DNA from: Ruoffia sp044336205
Lineage (GTDB): Bacteria > Bacillota > Bacilli > Lactobacillales > Aerococcaceae
Direction: 5' to 3'
Length of the DNA stretch: 64,000 nucleotides
Assembly: GCA_044336205.1 (NCBI GenBank)
Contig: CP172318.1
Coordinates: 1,240,001-1,304,000, forward strand
The notes beneath the pieces are model-generated. The model saw only the letters and a list, made by a program, of their open reading frames with translations. It ran no database searches and had not been told where the DNA came from. The position numbers were made by a program, and so were the translations under genes. Every line of letters begins with the position of its first letter. The stretch's first letter is position 1. This document shows positions 9,001-17,359 of this stretch, piece by piece.

Positions 9001-10194
9001 CTAATAACTAAATTCACTGTCTTCACCAAACATGTAACTCTTATGATGATACTTCATTGATAAGATTAATCCAATCCCAATCATATTACCTAATAAGGCA
9101 GAACCACCTTGAGATACAAAAGGTAATGGTACTCCAGTAATTGGTAATAATCCTATCGTCATTCCAATATTTTCTAAGATGTGGAATAAAATCATCGAAA
9201 TAACTCCCGCAGCAATATAAGTATAAAACTCATTGCGCGTTTTAAAACAAATTTGAACCATTTGATAAATCAAAATAAAATAAATAAACAATAGGACTGA
9301 GCTTCCTAAGAACCCAAAATTTTCAGCAATTGTAGTGAAAATAAAGTCGGACTCACGAACAGGAACAGGTACTTCTGAAACGCCAAAACCTTTCCCACTT
9401 AATTGACCGGATCCTACGGCTTTAATACTTTGGGCTAACTGATACCCACTTCCTTGTGTATTGTTAAAAGGCTGCAGCCAATCTAATATACGGTTAATTT
9501 GATATTCTTGTACAAGATTATTATCGATTAAGAATTCGGGATAATTATCTACAACAATAATGATTCCACCCGCTAAGACAATAACTGTCGTTGCGACGGG
9601 CGCTAGTATCTTCCAACTTATTCCTGAAAGTAATATAATCCCCGCTGTAATCACCATAATCACTAAGTTTGTACCTAAGTCATTTTGTAGTTGAATTAAG
9701 ATAATGGGTGGAATAGCAAACATAATAATTTTACCTAAGAGTGTAAAGTCCGATTTAATGGTTCGATTCGGATGCTTGTTATTATGCTCAGTTGCAACTT
9801 TTGCCAGAAAAACAATATAAGCAGGTTTAAAAAGCTCTGAAGGTTGAACGGTTAAACTACCTATTCTTAACCAACTTCTCGCTCCCGTAACATCTAATTC
9901 TCTGTCATAAAAAAACAGCACTAATACCAATAGTAATATACCAAAACCATAAAGATAGTCTGCTAATTTCCAATACTGTTCACTGTCTAATTGCATTACC
10001 GCAATAACAACAATAATACCTACCCCATACCATAAGGCATGCATTAAAGTAGGAACTAAATTTCCTCCCTCAATGAGTACCGTTGTAGAATAAACACTCA
10101 CTAACCCAAGGATTGCAAGTAACATTACATTCAGAATTATTCCATAATCTATGCGATTTTCGTTATCGCGTCGTATTTGTCTAATGGATGTCAT
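9001..10194 (-). CDS. RodA/FtsW/SpoVE family peptidoglycan glycosyltransferase
   Basis: SEDS-family proteins polymerise lipid II into glycan strands with a partner class B penicillin-binding protein. The 397 residues contain about ten transmembrane helices and SEDS hallmarks: GARSWLRIG, then QPSELFKPAYIVFLA, and near the C-terminus PLPFVSQGGSALLGNMIGIG. These favour RodA, the elongation polymerase, over FtsW, but the split is not certain from sequence alone. Its start ATG overlaps the end of the upstream YihY-family gene by 14 bases, so the two are translationally coupled. The short GcvH-like gene follows closely. Confidence 0.9.
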   Translation of the reverse strand: MTSIRQIRRDNENRIDYGIILNVMLLAILGLVSVYSTTVLIEGGNLVPTLMHALWYGVGIIVVIAVMQLDSEQYWKLADYLYGFGILLLVLVLFFYDRELDVTGARSWLRIGSLTVQPSELFKPAYIVFLAKVATEHNNKHPNRTIKSDFTLLGKIIMFAIPPIILIQLQNDLGTNLVIMVITAGIILLSGISWKILAPVATTVIVLAGGIIIVVDNYPEFLIDNNLVQEYQINRILDWLQPFNNTQGSGYQLAQSIKAVGSGQLSGKGFGVSEVPVPVRESDFIFTTIAENFGFLGSSVLLFIYFILIYQMVQICFKTRNEFYTYIAAGVISMILFHILENIGMTIGLLPITGVPLPFVSQGGSALLGNMIGIGLILSMKYHHKSYMFGEDSEFSY

Positions 10195-11170
10195 TCATCT
10201 CACCTTTCTCTTTCACGCTTTGTGAAACATCTCTATATATTATATTATTAAATCGATTATGTGAAGAGTCATATCGGCTATAATTATCACTATAGGAAGT
10301 AAAACTCTTGTACGTCTTTGTCTCTTCTACTAAACGCCAATAACTTTTCTCCTTAAAATCATGAAAGAAAACATTGATATAAGCTCCAATAGCAATAACC
10401 ATTGCATTCAGATAAAGCCAAATGATAGCAACGATAAATACTCCAATCGTTCCACTCCCTACATTACCACCTGCAATTGACATATACACATTAAATAATT
10501 GCGAAACCAATATGAATCCTAAAAGTGTAAAGACGCTTCCTGGTATTGCATATATAAGATTCCACTGGACATTAGGCATATAATAATAAATGCCAACTAG
10601 TAGAATGAATATACCTAGAATTCCTAATAACCAACCTTGATTAACAAAAAAATCAAGTAATTGTAATTGGATATGGAAAACATCTTGGATATAGTTGATG
10701 ATTATTTCGCCAAAAACTAAAGCAAAAGTAAATATAACTAAAACAATGACCAAGACGAGTGTAAACACATAAGCGAACAATCTGGAAATAAAAAAGTTTT
10801 TTCTTGGTTCAGTCTTATAAATTGTATTTAATACTCTTTGTAGAGTATTGAATACATTCGATGCCGGCCACAATGAGATAATTAAACTCAAAGAAAACAA
10901 ACCAGCACTTGTTCCTGTTAGATATGTTTCCAACAGAGGAATCACAGTCACTTCAACTTCATCAGGCAAGGCCATCTTAATGGTTTGAATAATCTCAGCT
11001 TCCGAAAACGGTAAGACAGCAATAATATTAGACAAAGCTAACATAAGTGGAACAAGCGCCCAAATTACATAAAATGATAATTCTGCGGCATAACTTCCAA
11101 AAGCTAATTGATTATTATTCACTTGAAAGGTTTTTATTAGTCGTTTGGATATCGACGGTTGATCTGCCAT
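10181..11170 (-). CDS. YihY/BrkB family inner-membrane protein
   Basis: This 329-residue integral membrane protein belongs to the YihY/virulence factor BrkB family, once mistaken for RNase BN. It has about six transmembrane helices and the conserved segments FGSYAAELSFYVIWALVPLMLALS near the start and GSGTIGVFIVAIIWLYL in the last third. The biochemical function of the family is not established. It starts at an ATG with a CGGAG ribosome binding site and overlaps the downstream rodA-like gene by 14 bases, so it heads a small operon with rodA and the GcvH-like gene. Confidence 0.85.
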   Translation of the reverse strand: MADQPSISKRLIKTFQVNNNQLAFGSYAAELSFYVIWALVPLMLALSNIIAVLPFSEAEIIQTIKMALPDEVEVTVIPLLETYLTGTSAGLFSLSLIISLWPASNVFNTLQRVLNTIYKTEPRKNFFISRLFAYVFTLVLVIVLVIFTFALVFGEIIINYIQDVFHIQLQLLDFFVNQGWLLGILGIFILLVGIYYYMPNVQWNLIYAIPGSVFTLLGFILVSQLFNVYMSIAGGNVGSGTIGVFIVAIIWLYLNAMVIAIGAYINVFFHDFKEKSYWRLVEETKTYKSFTSYSDNYSRYDSSHNRFNNIIYRDVSQSVKEKGEMNDIH

Positions 11171-11210
11171 ATATATTTCACTCCGTTATTCATCTTATAT
11201 TATATAGGAA

Positions 11211-11242
11211 ATGCTAGAACTCATTTTATTTGTGTCTAGCAT
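11211..11242. repeat. Inverted repeat upstream of the YihY-family gene
   Basis: Perfect 8-base arms ATGCTAGA and TCTAGCAT separated by 16 bases lie about 40 bases upstream of the YihY-family start, with TATAAT close by on the minus strand. It could be an operator or a terminator-like structure; no family was recognised. Confidence 0.35.
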
Positions 11243-11374
11243 AATCCTAACTACACACTTTGGTACAATTAATTAATTAATACCAGTCATTCGATAATCG
11301 TTACATAAGACTATCATAAATTATAACATTTTTCACTTTAAGATTGCTAAAGAGTATGATAAAAAATATATTCC

Positions 11375-11404
11375 TTAGACAGAAGTATAAACAATCAGTA
11401 TAAT
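11375..11404 (+). promoter_or_regulatory. Promoter of the phosphoglycerate mutase gene
   Basis: TTAGAC (11375-11380), an 18-base spacer and TATAAT (11399-11404) lie 27 bases ahead of the start codon. Confidence 0.55.
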
Positions 11405-11431
11405 GAAGGTAGAATACTTAGGAGGTAAGGC

Positions 11432-12127
11432 ATGACAAAAGGAGTAACGTTTTATTTTGTTCGTCACGGTGAGACATATTTTAACTTTTATGGTCGAATG
11501 CAAGGATGGTCCAATGCATTATTAACTGAGGAAGGCATTCATAATGTTCACCGATCTGGGCGAGGTCTTTCTGATATTGAGTTTGATGCTGTATATACGA
11601 GTGATCTCAAGCGTACGATTGATACTGCAAAAATCATTTTAGAGGAAAATAATTATAATGATGGACTTGAGATTGTAGAAATGCCTGAATTTCGAGAAGT
11701 ACATTTTGGATCATTTGAAGGATTATCTTCAGCAGAAGTATGGCCTGAAGTCGTCCAAAAAGTGAATATTAAACACGGCTTACCTGAAGGAACAGAAGTT
11801 CAAATCCAAGATGTTATGGACATGTTTAAAGAAGCAGACCCATTCCATTATGCTGAAAATTATAAAGAATTTTGGAATCGTGTTGAATCTGGATTATTAA
11901 AGTTATTAAACCGCCATGCAGGGACGGATCAAAATATTTTAGTAGTATGTCACGGTATGACGATCCGCAATCTTCTCCATGGATTAGTTGCTGACTTCGA
12001 TGAAACTGAGCCGCTACAAAATGCTTCGGTATCAATTGTTAAATACCAACACGGTCACTTCGAAATGCTAGCATATAACAAAACCGATCATTTCAAAGAT
12101 CTAGCAGATGAAGCAGCGAACGGCTAA
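11432..12127 (+). CDS. Histidine phosphatase / phosphoglycerate mutase family protein
   Basis: Members of this superfamily carry a phosphohistidine during catalysis. The RHGET motif (residues 11-15) supplies the nucleophile, and a second histidine is in VVCHGMTIR near residue 175. At 231 residues it matches the small phosphatases annotated phosphoglycerate mutase family protein in Lactobacillales, many of which are phosphatases of uncertain substrate and not glycolytic mutases. The ATG follows a TTAGGAGG ribosome binding site. It has its own promoter and terminator and is therefore monocistronic. Confidence 0.88.
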   Translation: MTKGVTFYFVRHGETYFNFYGRMQGWSNALLTEEGIHNVHRSGRGLSDIEFDAVYTSDLKRTIDTAKIILEENNYNDGLEIVEMPEFREVHFGSFEGLSSAEVWPEVVQKVNIKHGLPEGTEVQIQDVMDMFKEADPFHYAENYKEFWNRVESGLLKLLNRHAGTDQNILVVCHGMTIRNLLHGLVADFDETEPLQNASVSIVKYQHGHFEMLAYNKTDHFKDLADEAANG

Positions 12128-12151
12128 ATATTTTAATATAATTGACAAAAT

Positions 12152-12187
12152 CATCCGAACTTTTATAAAAGTTCGGATGTTTTTTAT
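12152..12187 (+). terminator. Terminator of the phosphoglycerate mutase gene
   Basis: A perfect 28-base palindrome beginning CATCCGAACTTTTA is followed by a run of T residues. Confidence 0.9.
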
Positions 12188-12189
12188 CT

Positions 12190-12598
12190 TTAAGTCATTA
12201 TCACTTGCATATCCTACATCTGTGTATAAATTCCTGCTTTTTGACCATTATATAAATCAACAATTTGATTGACATCCTTTATCGTTGATTGTCGATGAGA
12301 AAAAATAAAGATTTATCGCCCTTCTTTCACTACTTTCACTCATGTCGAATAACTTATTCAGTCTCAATTTTAATATGCTAAGCTGCTTCATCTAGAATTA
12401 GTATCTTAGGACTATTATCTAAATTTCTTGCAAGAGAAATAAGTTGCCGCCTCTTTTTGAGAATGGCCATCTCTTCCTTTATATCTGGATTATTCATCGT
12501 AATATTCGATAAGATAATTCCCGAGAACAAGTAAGTCTCATGCAGACCAATTCCAATCTTTTGACAAATGGTATGGTGATTATTGTTCTCAATCACTT
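12190..12598 (-). pseudogene. Decayed ABC transporter ATPase fragment
   Basis: Minus-strand translation shows scattered pieces of the ATP-binding half of an ABC exporter: a degenerate Q-loop region, then RRQLISLARNLDNSPKILILDEAA (signature helix and Walker B), and in another frame FSHRQSTIKDVNQIVDLYNGQ (H-loop). Frames change and stops intervene, no Walker A or membrane domain remains, and no ribosome binding site precedes it. It is a relic between the phosphoglycerate mutase gene and dapB. Bases 12600-12820 contain nothing I could recognise. Confidence 0.75.
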
Positions 12599-12821
12599 AA
12601 TTATCAATGATTACTGCCCTTCTTTAAGATCATAAAATCTGAATGAAAGCTTAATATTTGACTAAATCATTATCTGACCTAGAAATTTTTCTGCCACTTT
12701 ATGAACTAATAGTAGTAATGTCTTTTGATTAAAATAGTTTAATGATTTTAAGATTACAATAGTCTATCTATGAAGTGAAATTATCAGTAAAATAGTATTT
12801 TTTATTATAATATGACAATGT

Positions 12822-12857
12822 TAAAAAGCTATCCTTCTCTTAAAAAGAAGAATAGCT
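12822..12857 (-). terminator. Terminator of the lysA-dapA-dapB operon
   Basis: A long stem (AGCTATTCTTCT pairing with AGAGAAGGATAGCT, one wobble) ends in TTTTTAA on the minus strand, just beyond the dapB stop codon. Confidence 0.8.
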
Positions 12858-12863
12858 ATATAA

Positions 12864-13634
12864 TTAAAAGATGTCATTCATTGAATAAATACCATTTTCA
12901 CACTGCTTGGCTAAGAACTCCGCGGCAGAAAGAGCACCTCTAGCGAATAATTCTTTAGATCCTGCGCGATGTGTTAATTCTATAACTTCTTGATTATTAG
13001 CAAAAATAACACTATGCTCTCCCACTATATCTCCGCCACGAATAGCATGAACACCAACCTCATTGATTTGTCTTTGAGTCTCAGTTCCTTCACGACCATA
13101 GACAATAGAAGGTTCCTCTATCATCCCTTTTTTAACAGCATCCAATAACATTTTGGCAGTTCCGCTTGGTGAATCTTGTTTATAACGATGATGTTTCTCA
13201 ATAATCTCAATATCATAACCAAGTGGAGATAAAATAGAAGTCATTTGTTCCACAATCTTCTCCATCACATTCACCCCAATTGAGGTGTTATGTGCATCAA
13301 TGATAGCAATATCTTTCCCTGATTCATGTATTAAAGCTTCTTGATCTGCTGTTTGCCCTGTCGTCGCTAGCATAATTGGTAATTTATGCTTAACAGCAAA
13401 CTCTAATAATTCTTCAGTCAACTTCGGTGTTGAAAAGTCAATCATCACATCAGCTTCAATATTAAATCGATCCATTTGCTCTTCCATCTCTTTAAATGAC
13501 GTTACAATTAGTAAGTCAGATTCATCGCTTTGAGTCGCTTGTAAACCTATGACAACTTTGTGATTCATTAGAGGAGCAAGCGATTGAATAACTTTACCCA
13601 TAGCACCATCTGAACCAATTAGTATAATATTCAT
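12864..13634 (-). CDS. dapB: 4-hydroxy-tetrahydrodipicolinate reductase
   Basis: DapB reduces 4-hydroxytetrahydrodipicolinate to tetrahydrodipicolinate with NAD(P)H, the second committed step of the diaminopimelate pathway. Its 256 residues begin with a nucleotide-binding fold (MNIILIGSDGAMGKVI) and contain the substrate-binding and catalytic stretch EKHHRYKQDSPSGTA with His148/149 and Lys152. It is the last gene of lysA-dapA-dapB, 14 bases after dapA, with a GGAGG ribosome binding site, and is followed by a terminator. The whole operon should respond to lysine through the upstream riboswitch. Confidence 0.96.
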   Translation of the reverse strand: MNIILIGSDGAMGKVIQSLAPLMNHKVVIGLQATQSDESDLLIVTSFKEMEEQMDRFNIEADVMIDFSTPKLTEELLEFAVKHKLPIMLATTGQTADQEALIHESGKDIAIIDAHNTSIGVNVMEKIVEQMTSILSPLGYDIEIIEKHHRYKQDSPSGTAKMLLDAVKKGMIEEPSIVYGREGTETQRQINEVGVHAIRGGDIVGEHSVIFANNQEVIELTHRAGSKELFARGALSAAEFLAKQCENGIYSMNDIF

Positions 13635-13648
13635 GTCATTACCTCCAA

Positions 13649-14542
13649 TTAATCAACAATATTATCTTGAACTTGGTCAAGGTATTTATCTAATAATTCT
13701 TGTGTTTCTTCGGTTGGTGGCAACATTGGTAATCGGTAAGCTAGGGCACAAAACTTCATACGATGTACTAAATACTTTACTGGAATTGGATTAACTTCTA
13801 CGAATAAGTCTCGATTAATATCTTCCAGTTGATAGTTTAATTGACGAGCTTCTTCCAACTGCCCATCTAGAGTTAGACGGCATAACTGATGTACTTCACG
13901 AGGTAAGATATTAGCTGTAACAGAGATCGCTCCCTTACCACCCATTTCGATAATATCATAATTAATATCATCGTTCCCTGAATAAATGGCAAAGTCATCA
14001 TCAACTAAATCTAAGACAGAACGAGTGTAATCAAGATTACCTACTGCATCTTTCAAACCTACAATATTAGGATGTTCTGCTAACTTTGCAACTTGTTCCG
14101 GAGTTAAACTTGCACCGGTTCTCCCTGGAACGTGATAAAGTATAATTGGTGTATTAACAGCATCTGCAATCACAGTGAAATGAGCTAACATCCCATCATA
14201 AGATGCTTTGTTATAATATGGAGTGACAATTAATAAACCATCAACTCCGACTTCTTCTGCTTGTTGACTTAATTTAATCGCATGACGAGTATCGTTAATA
14301 CCTGTTCCAGCAATAACAGGAATACGACCATCTACATGCTTAACCGCAAACCTAATTAACTGAATTTGCTCTTCATCCGATAAGGTTGGACTCTCTCCGG
14401 TTGTACCCGTCACAATCAAAGCATCCGTTAAATTATCCAAATGAAAATCAAGTAACTTCTCATAAGCTACCCAATCAATTTCTTGGGTATTCTCAACAAA
14501 TGGGGTTACAATCGCTACGCCTGATCCTTCAAAAATACTCAT
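13649..14542 (-). CDS. dapA: 4-hydroxy-tetrahydrodipicolinate synthase
   Basis: DapA condenses pyruvate with aspartate semialdehyde, the first committed step towards lysine and DAP. The 297-residue TIM-barrel has the TGTTGE motif (45-50), the catalytic Tyr136 in LYHVPGRTG and the Schiff-base Lys164 in VGLKDAVGN. Length is typical. The ATG has a GGAGGAG ribosome binding site and lies one base after the lysA stop, so the operon is tightly coupled. Aspartate semialdehyde comes from asd, which is divergent from this operon. Confidence 0.97.
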   Translation of the reverse strand: MSIFEGSGVAIVTPFVENTQEIDWVAYEKLLDFHLDNLTDALIVTGTTGESPTLSDEEQIQLIRFAVKHVDGRIPVIAGTGINDTRHAIKLSQQAEEVGVDGLLIVTPYYNKASYDGMLAHFTVIADAVNTPIILYHVPGRTGASLTPEQVAKLAEHPNIVGLKDAVGNLDYTRSVLDLVDDDFAIYSGNDDINYDIIEMGGKGAISVTANILPREVHQLCRLTLDGQLEEARQLNYQLEDINRDLFVEVNPIPVKYLVHRMKFCALAYRLPMLPPTEETQELLDKYLDQVQDNIVD

Positions 14543-14543
14543 T

Positions 14544-15851
14544 TTAAAGCTCCTCCATATTAATATTATTTGCTATAACATCTTCGAATGATTGTCTCTT
14601 AACTGTTTGATAAACTTTATTACCATCAATATGAATCATGGCTGGAATAGGAATATGATTATAATTACTTGCCATAGAATAATTATAGGCACCTGTTCCG
14701 TTAACTAATAATAAATCGCCACTTTCAGCTTGTGGAAGCTGAATAGATTGGACAATGATATCACCACTTTCGCACGCTTTCCCTGCGATGGTATATTGTT
14801 TCGTTGGTTTTCCTTCAATGTGTTGAGGTAAAGCTGCTTCGTACTCTGCTTGGTAAAGAGCAGGACGAATATTGTCTGTCATCCCACCATCAATGAATAA
14901 ATATTCCTTGCCTCCAACTGTTTTCTTTATATCTCCAATCGTATATAACGTACTACCAGAATTATTAACTAAAGACCTCCCAGGCTCTAAAGTCACTTTT
15001 TGCAATTTAATTCCTTTCTCAGCTGAAACTTTGTGAACGTATTCGAGAAAATCTGGTATAAAAGCTACGATGTCAAAAGGAGTATCATCTTCAGTATAAT
15101 ATACACCAAAGCCGCCCCCGAAGTTTATCTCTTGAATTTGAATGCATAAGTTATTCTGAATGCTTTCTGCAAAAGCTAACATCTCGTCTGCCGCTTTAAA
15201 GAATGAATTAGAATCAAAAATCTGACTACCAATATGACAATGGAACCCAGCAAAATCAATATTAGAAGAATCGTTAATGTCTTTAATAATCTTTTCAATA
15301 TTCTCGTCAAAAACACTTTCACCGAATTTAGAATCTAAGTTTGCTGTTTTAATATATTCATGCGTATGTGCTTCCACACCTGGATTAATACGAAGTAGAA
15401 CTCTTTGTCTTTTATCTTTTGACTCTAATATCTTCTGCAATCGTACTGCTTCCATTCGATTATCAATGACAATTGTGCCAATTTGATTATCGATCGCGAA
15501 AGCTAATTCATCATTCAACTTATTATTACCATGGAAATATATTTTAGTAGGATCTACTCCAGCCTTAATAGCTGTATAGATTTCTCCAGAACTCACGACA
15601 TCTTGTCCAATATCATACTTAGCGATTAATCTCGCAATGGCTAAAGTTAATATTGACTTGGATGCAAATAGAAGTTCTGTCCCAAAGTATGGGCTCTTAA
15701 GCGCCTCTTTAAAGTTCATAACTCTTTCTCTAAAACTTTCCTCATCAAAAATATATAGTGGAGTACCATAAGCCTCCGCTAAGCTATCGTAAGTATGACC
15801 TGAATGAACCAACATCTTATTCTCAATGGTTTGGTAAGATTCTAATCGCAT
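14544..15851 (-). CDS. lysA: Diaminopimelate decarboxylase
   Basis: LysA decarboxylates meso-diaminopimelate to L-lysine with pyridoxal phosphate. The 435-residue protein shows the alanine-racemase-type barrel with Lys65 in FASKSILT as the likely PLP lysine, HCHIGSQIF, the phosphate-binding GGGFG and the active-site cysteine of GKACESGD near residue 360. It heads the lysA-dapA-dapB operon. The start ATG has an AAAGGG ribosome binding site just after the riboswitch terminator. This order, with the last enzyme first, means lysine output and DAP supply are controlled by one riboswitch. Confidence 0.96.
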   Translation of the reverse strand: MRLESYQTIENKMLVHSGHTYDSLAEAYGTPLYIFDEESFRERVMNFKEALKSPYFGTELLFASKSILTLAIARLIAKYDIGQDVVSSGEIYTAIKAGVDPTKIYFHGNNKLNDELAFAIDNQIGTIVIDNRMEAVRLQKILESKDKRQRVLLRINPGVEAHTHEYIKTANLDSKFGESVFDENIEKIIKDINDSSNIDFAGFHCHIGSQIFDSNSFFKAADEMLAFAESIQNNLCIQIQEINFGGGFGVYYTEDDTPFDIVAFIPDFLEYVHKVSAEKGIKLQKVTLEPGRSLVNNSGSTLYTIGDIKKTVGGKEYLFIDGGMTDNIRPALYQAEYEAALPQHIEGKPTKQYTIAGKACESGDIIVQSIQLPQAESGDLLLVNGTGAYNYSMASNYNHIPIPAMIHIDGNKVYQTVKRQSFEDVIANNINMEEL

Positions 15852-15864
15852 AATGACCCTTTCT

Positions 15865-16095
15865 TAAAAAAATACGCCAACGACCAAAAGGTGCGCTGAC
15901 GTTTAATTAATCCTTATTGACTAACTATGACGTTATCCTTTTGCCCGGCAATTGATTGCTCCTCATTATCGATTGGCTGTTCGATAATAACAGTGACCAA
16001 CTTCTTAAGCTAGCCCCCAACATAATATGTTTCGGCGATATCCCCTTTCCACCTAAGTGTACTTTTGTCAACCGCGCCTCGCACAATACCTTTTT
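15865..16095 (-). promoter_or_regulatory. Lysine riboswitch (L box) upstream of lysA
   Basis: The minus-strand leader shows the conserved lysine-aptamer core: GAGGCGCG, an AGTA turn, GGAAAGGGG and CGCCGAA, followed by the kissing-loop arms. The aptamer spans about 15925-16095. It is followed by a terminator hairpin (about 15865-15903, ACGTCAGCGCACC pairing with GGTCGTTGGCGT, then a T run). Lysine binding should favour the terminator and switch off lysA-dapA-dapB. Boundaries are approximate because the structure was judged by eye. Confidence 0.9.
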
Positions 16096-16107
16096 AGATT
16101 TATCTAT

Positions 16108-16136
16108 ACTATAACAATGCTTCCGACAGTTGTCAA
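16108..16136 (-). promoter_or_regulatory. Promoter of the lysA-dapA-dapB transcript
   Basis: Minus-strand TTGACA (16131-16136), a 17-base spacer and TATAGT (16108-16113) sit just ahead of the lysine riboswitch. Confidence 0.85.
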
Positions 16137-16286
16137 TAACATTAAGATATGATGAGATAAAGCGTTTAATTATTAGTGTTTTCTATTTTTAACTTGACTT
16201 TTTCCACTAAAATGCTTACCTTATAGAAGTATTGAAAGAATAAATAATTATAAACTATTATGTATAATTGTCGAAAGGAGCCAATT

Positions 16287-17276
16287 ATGAGTCAACAGTA
16301 TCATATTGCAGTAGTTGGAGCATCAGGAGTAGTTGGGCGTAAAGTGATCGATGTTTTAGAGGAGAGAAATTTCCCAGTGGGTCAATTAAGTCTATTTTCT
16401 TCTAAGCGTTCAGCAGGAACAAAAATTTCGTTCAAAGGAGAGGAATTGACTATTGAAGAGTTAACAGAAGATTCACTTAAAGCACCGATTCAAGTAGCAA
16501 TTTTCTCTGCTGGTGGTGAAACTTCAAAGAAATTCGCCCCGATTGCCGCAGAAAATGGACTCATTGTTATTGATAACAGTTCTGCTTGGCGTATGGATGA
16601 AGATATTCCTTTAGTTGTTCCAGAAGTTAACGGTGATGTCTTAACTAAAGATAATCATATTATCGCTAATCCAAACTGTTCTACTATTCAATCAGTTGTT
16701 CCACTAAAGCCAATCCAAGATAAATACGGAATTAAACGAGTGGTTTATAGCACTTACCAAGCAGTATCAGGAGCCGGAAGAGCTGGGATTGAAGATCTTG
16801 AGAATAAAACAACTAAAAACTTCCCTTATTCAATTAATGAAACTGTCATCCCACAAATTGACGTTTTCTTACCAAATGGTAATACAAAAGAAGAACAAAA
16901 AATGATTGATGAAACCCGTAAGATTTTACGTTCACCTGATCTGCCTGTAACCGCTACAGCAGTGCGCGTTCCAATCAAAACATCACACGGTGTCTCTATT
17001 AATATCGAACTTGAAAAAGATTTTGATGTTGATGAGCTACGTAGTGAGATTGGTGAAATTGAAGGGGTAATTATTGCTGATTCGCCAGAATCGTTAGAAT
17101 ATCCTTTACAATCTGTTGCTGAAGATACAGATAATGTATACGTTGGACGAATTCGCCGAGACGAGTCAGTTGAATATGGGGTGAACTTATTCGTAGTAGC
17201 CGATAACTTACGTAAAGGTGCCGCAACCAATTCAGTTCAAATTGCAGAAACATTAGTAAAAAATAATATTATCTAA
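16287..17276 (+). CDS. asd: Aspartate-semialdehyde dehydrogenase
   Basis: Asd reduces aspartyl phosphate to aspartate semialdehyde, the branch point for lysine/DAP and for threonine and methionine. The product has the nucleotide-binding GASGVVGR (11-18), the catalytic Cys131 in NPNCSTIQ and the substrate region around SGAGRAG. I chose the ATG at 16287 because AAAGGAG lies upstream; an earlier in-frame ATG at 16260 would add nine unsupported residues. Length 329 is normal. It is divergent from the lysA operon. An IS element begins six bases after its stop, so any native downstream terminator has been displaced. Confidence 0.96.
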   Translation: MSQQYHIAVVGASGVVGRKVIDVLEERNFPVGQLSLFSSKRSAGTKISFKGEELTIEELTEDSLKAPIQVAIFSAGGETSKKFAPIAAENGLIVIDNSSAWRMDEDIPLVVPEVNGDVLTKDNHIIANPNCSTIQSVVPLKPIQDKYGIKRVVYSTYQAVSGAGRAGIEDLENKTTKNFPYSINETVIPQIDVFLPNGNTKEEQKMIDETRKILRSPDLPVTATAVRVPIKTSHGVSINIELEKDFDVDELRSEIGEIEGVIIADSPESLEYPLQSVAEDTDNVYVGRIRRDESVEYGVNLFVVADNLRKGAATNSVQIAETLVKNNII

Positions 17277-17359
17277 TTTAAAAGAGGCTGGGACAAAAGG
17301 TCCTGGATTCTAAAATAAAAGAGAACCTACATTTTCTGTCAAAGAATTTGTAAGTTCTC

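Noticed and set aside
16826..17230. A 134-residue minus-strand frame inside asd
   Set aside because: It lies antisense to a clear conserved gene and is compositionally a shadow.
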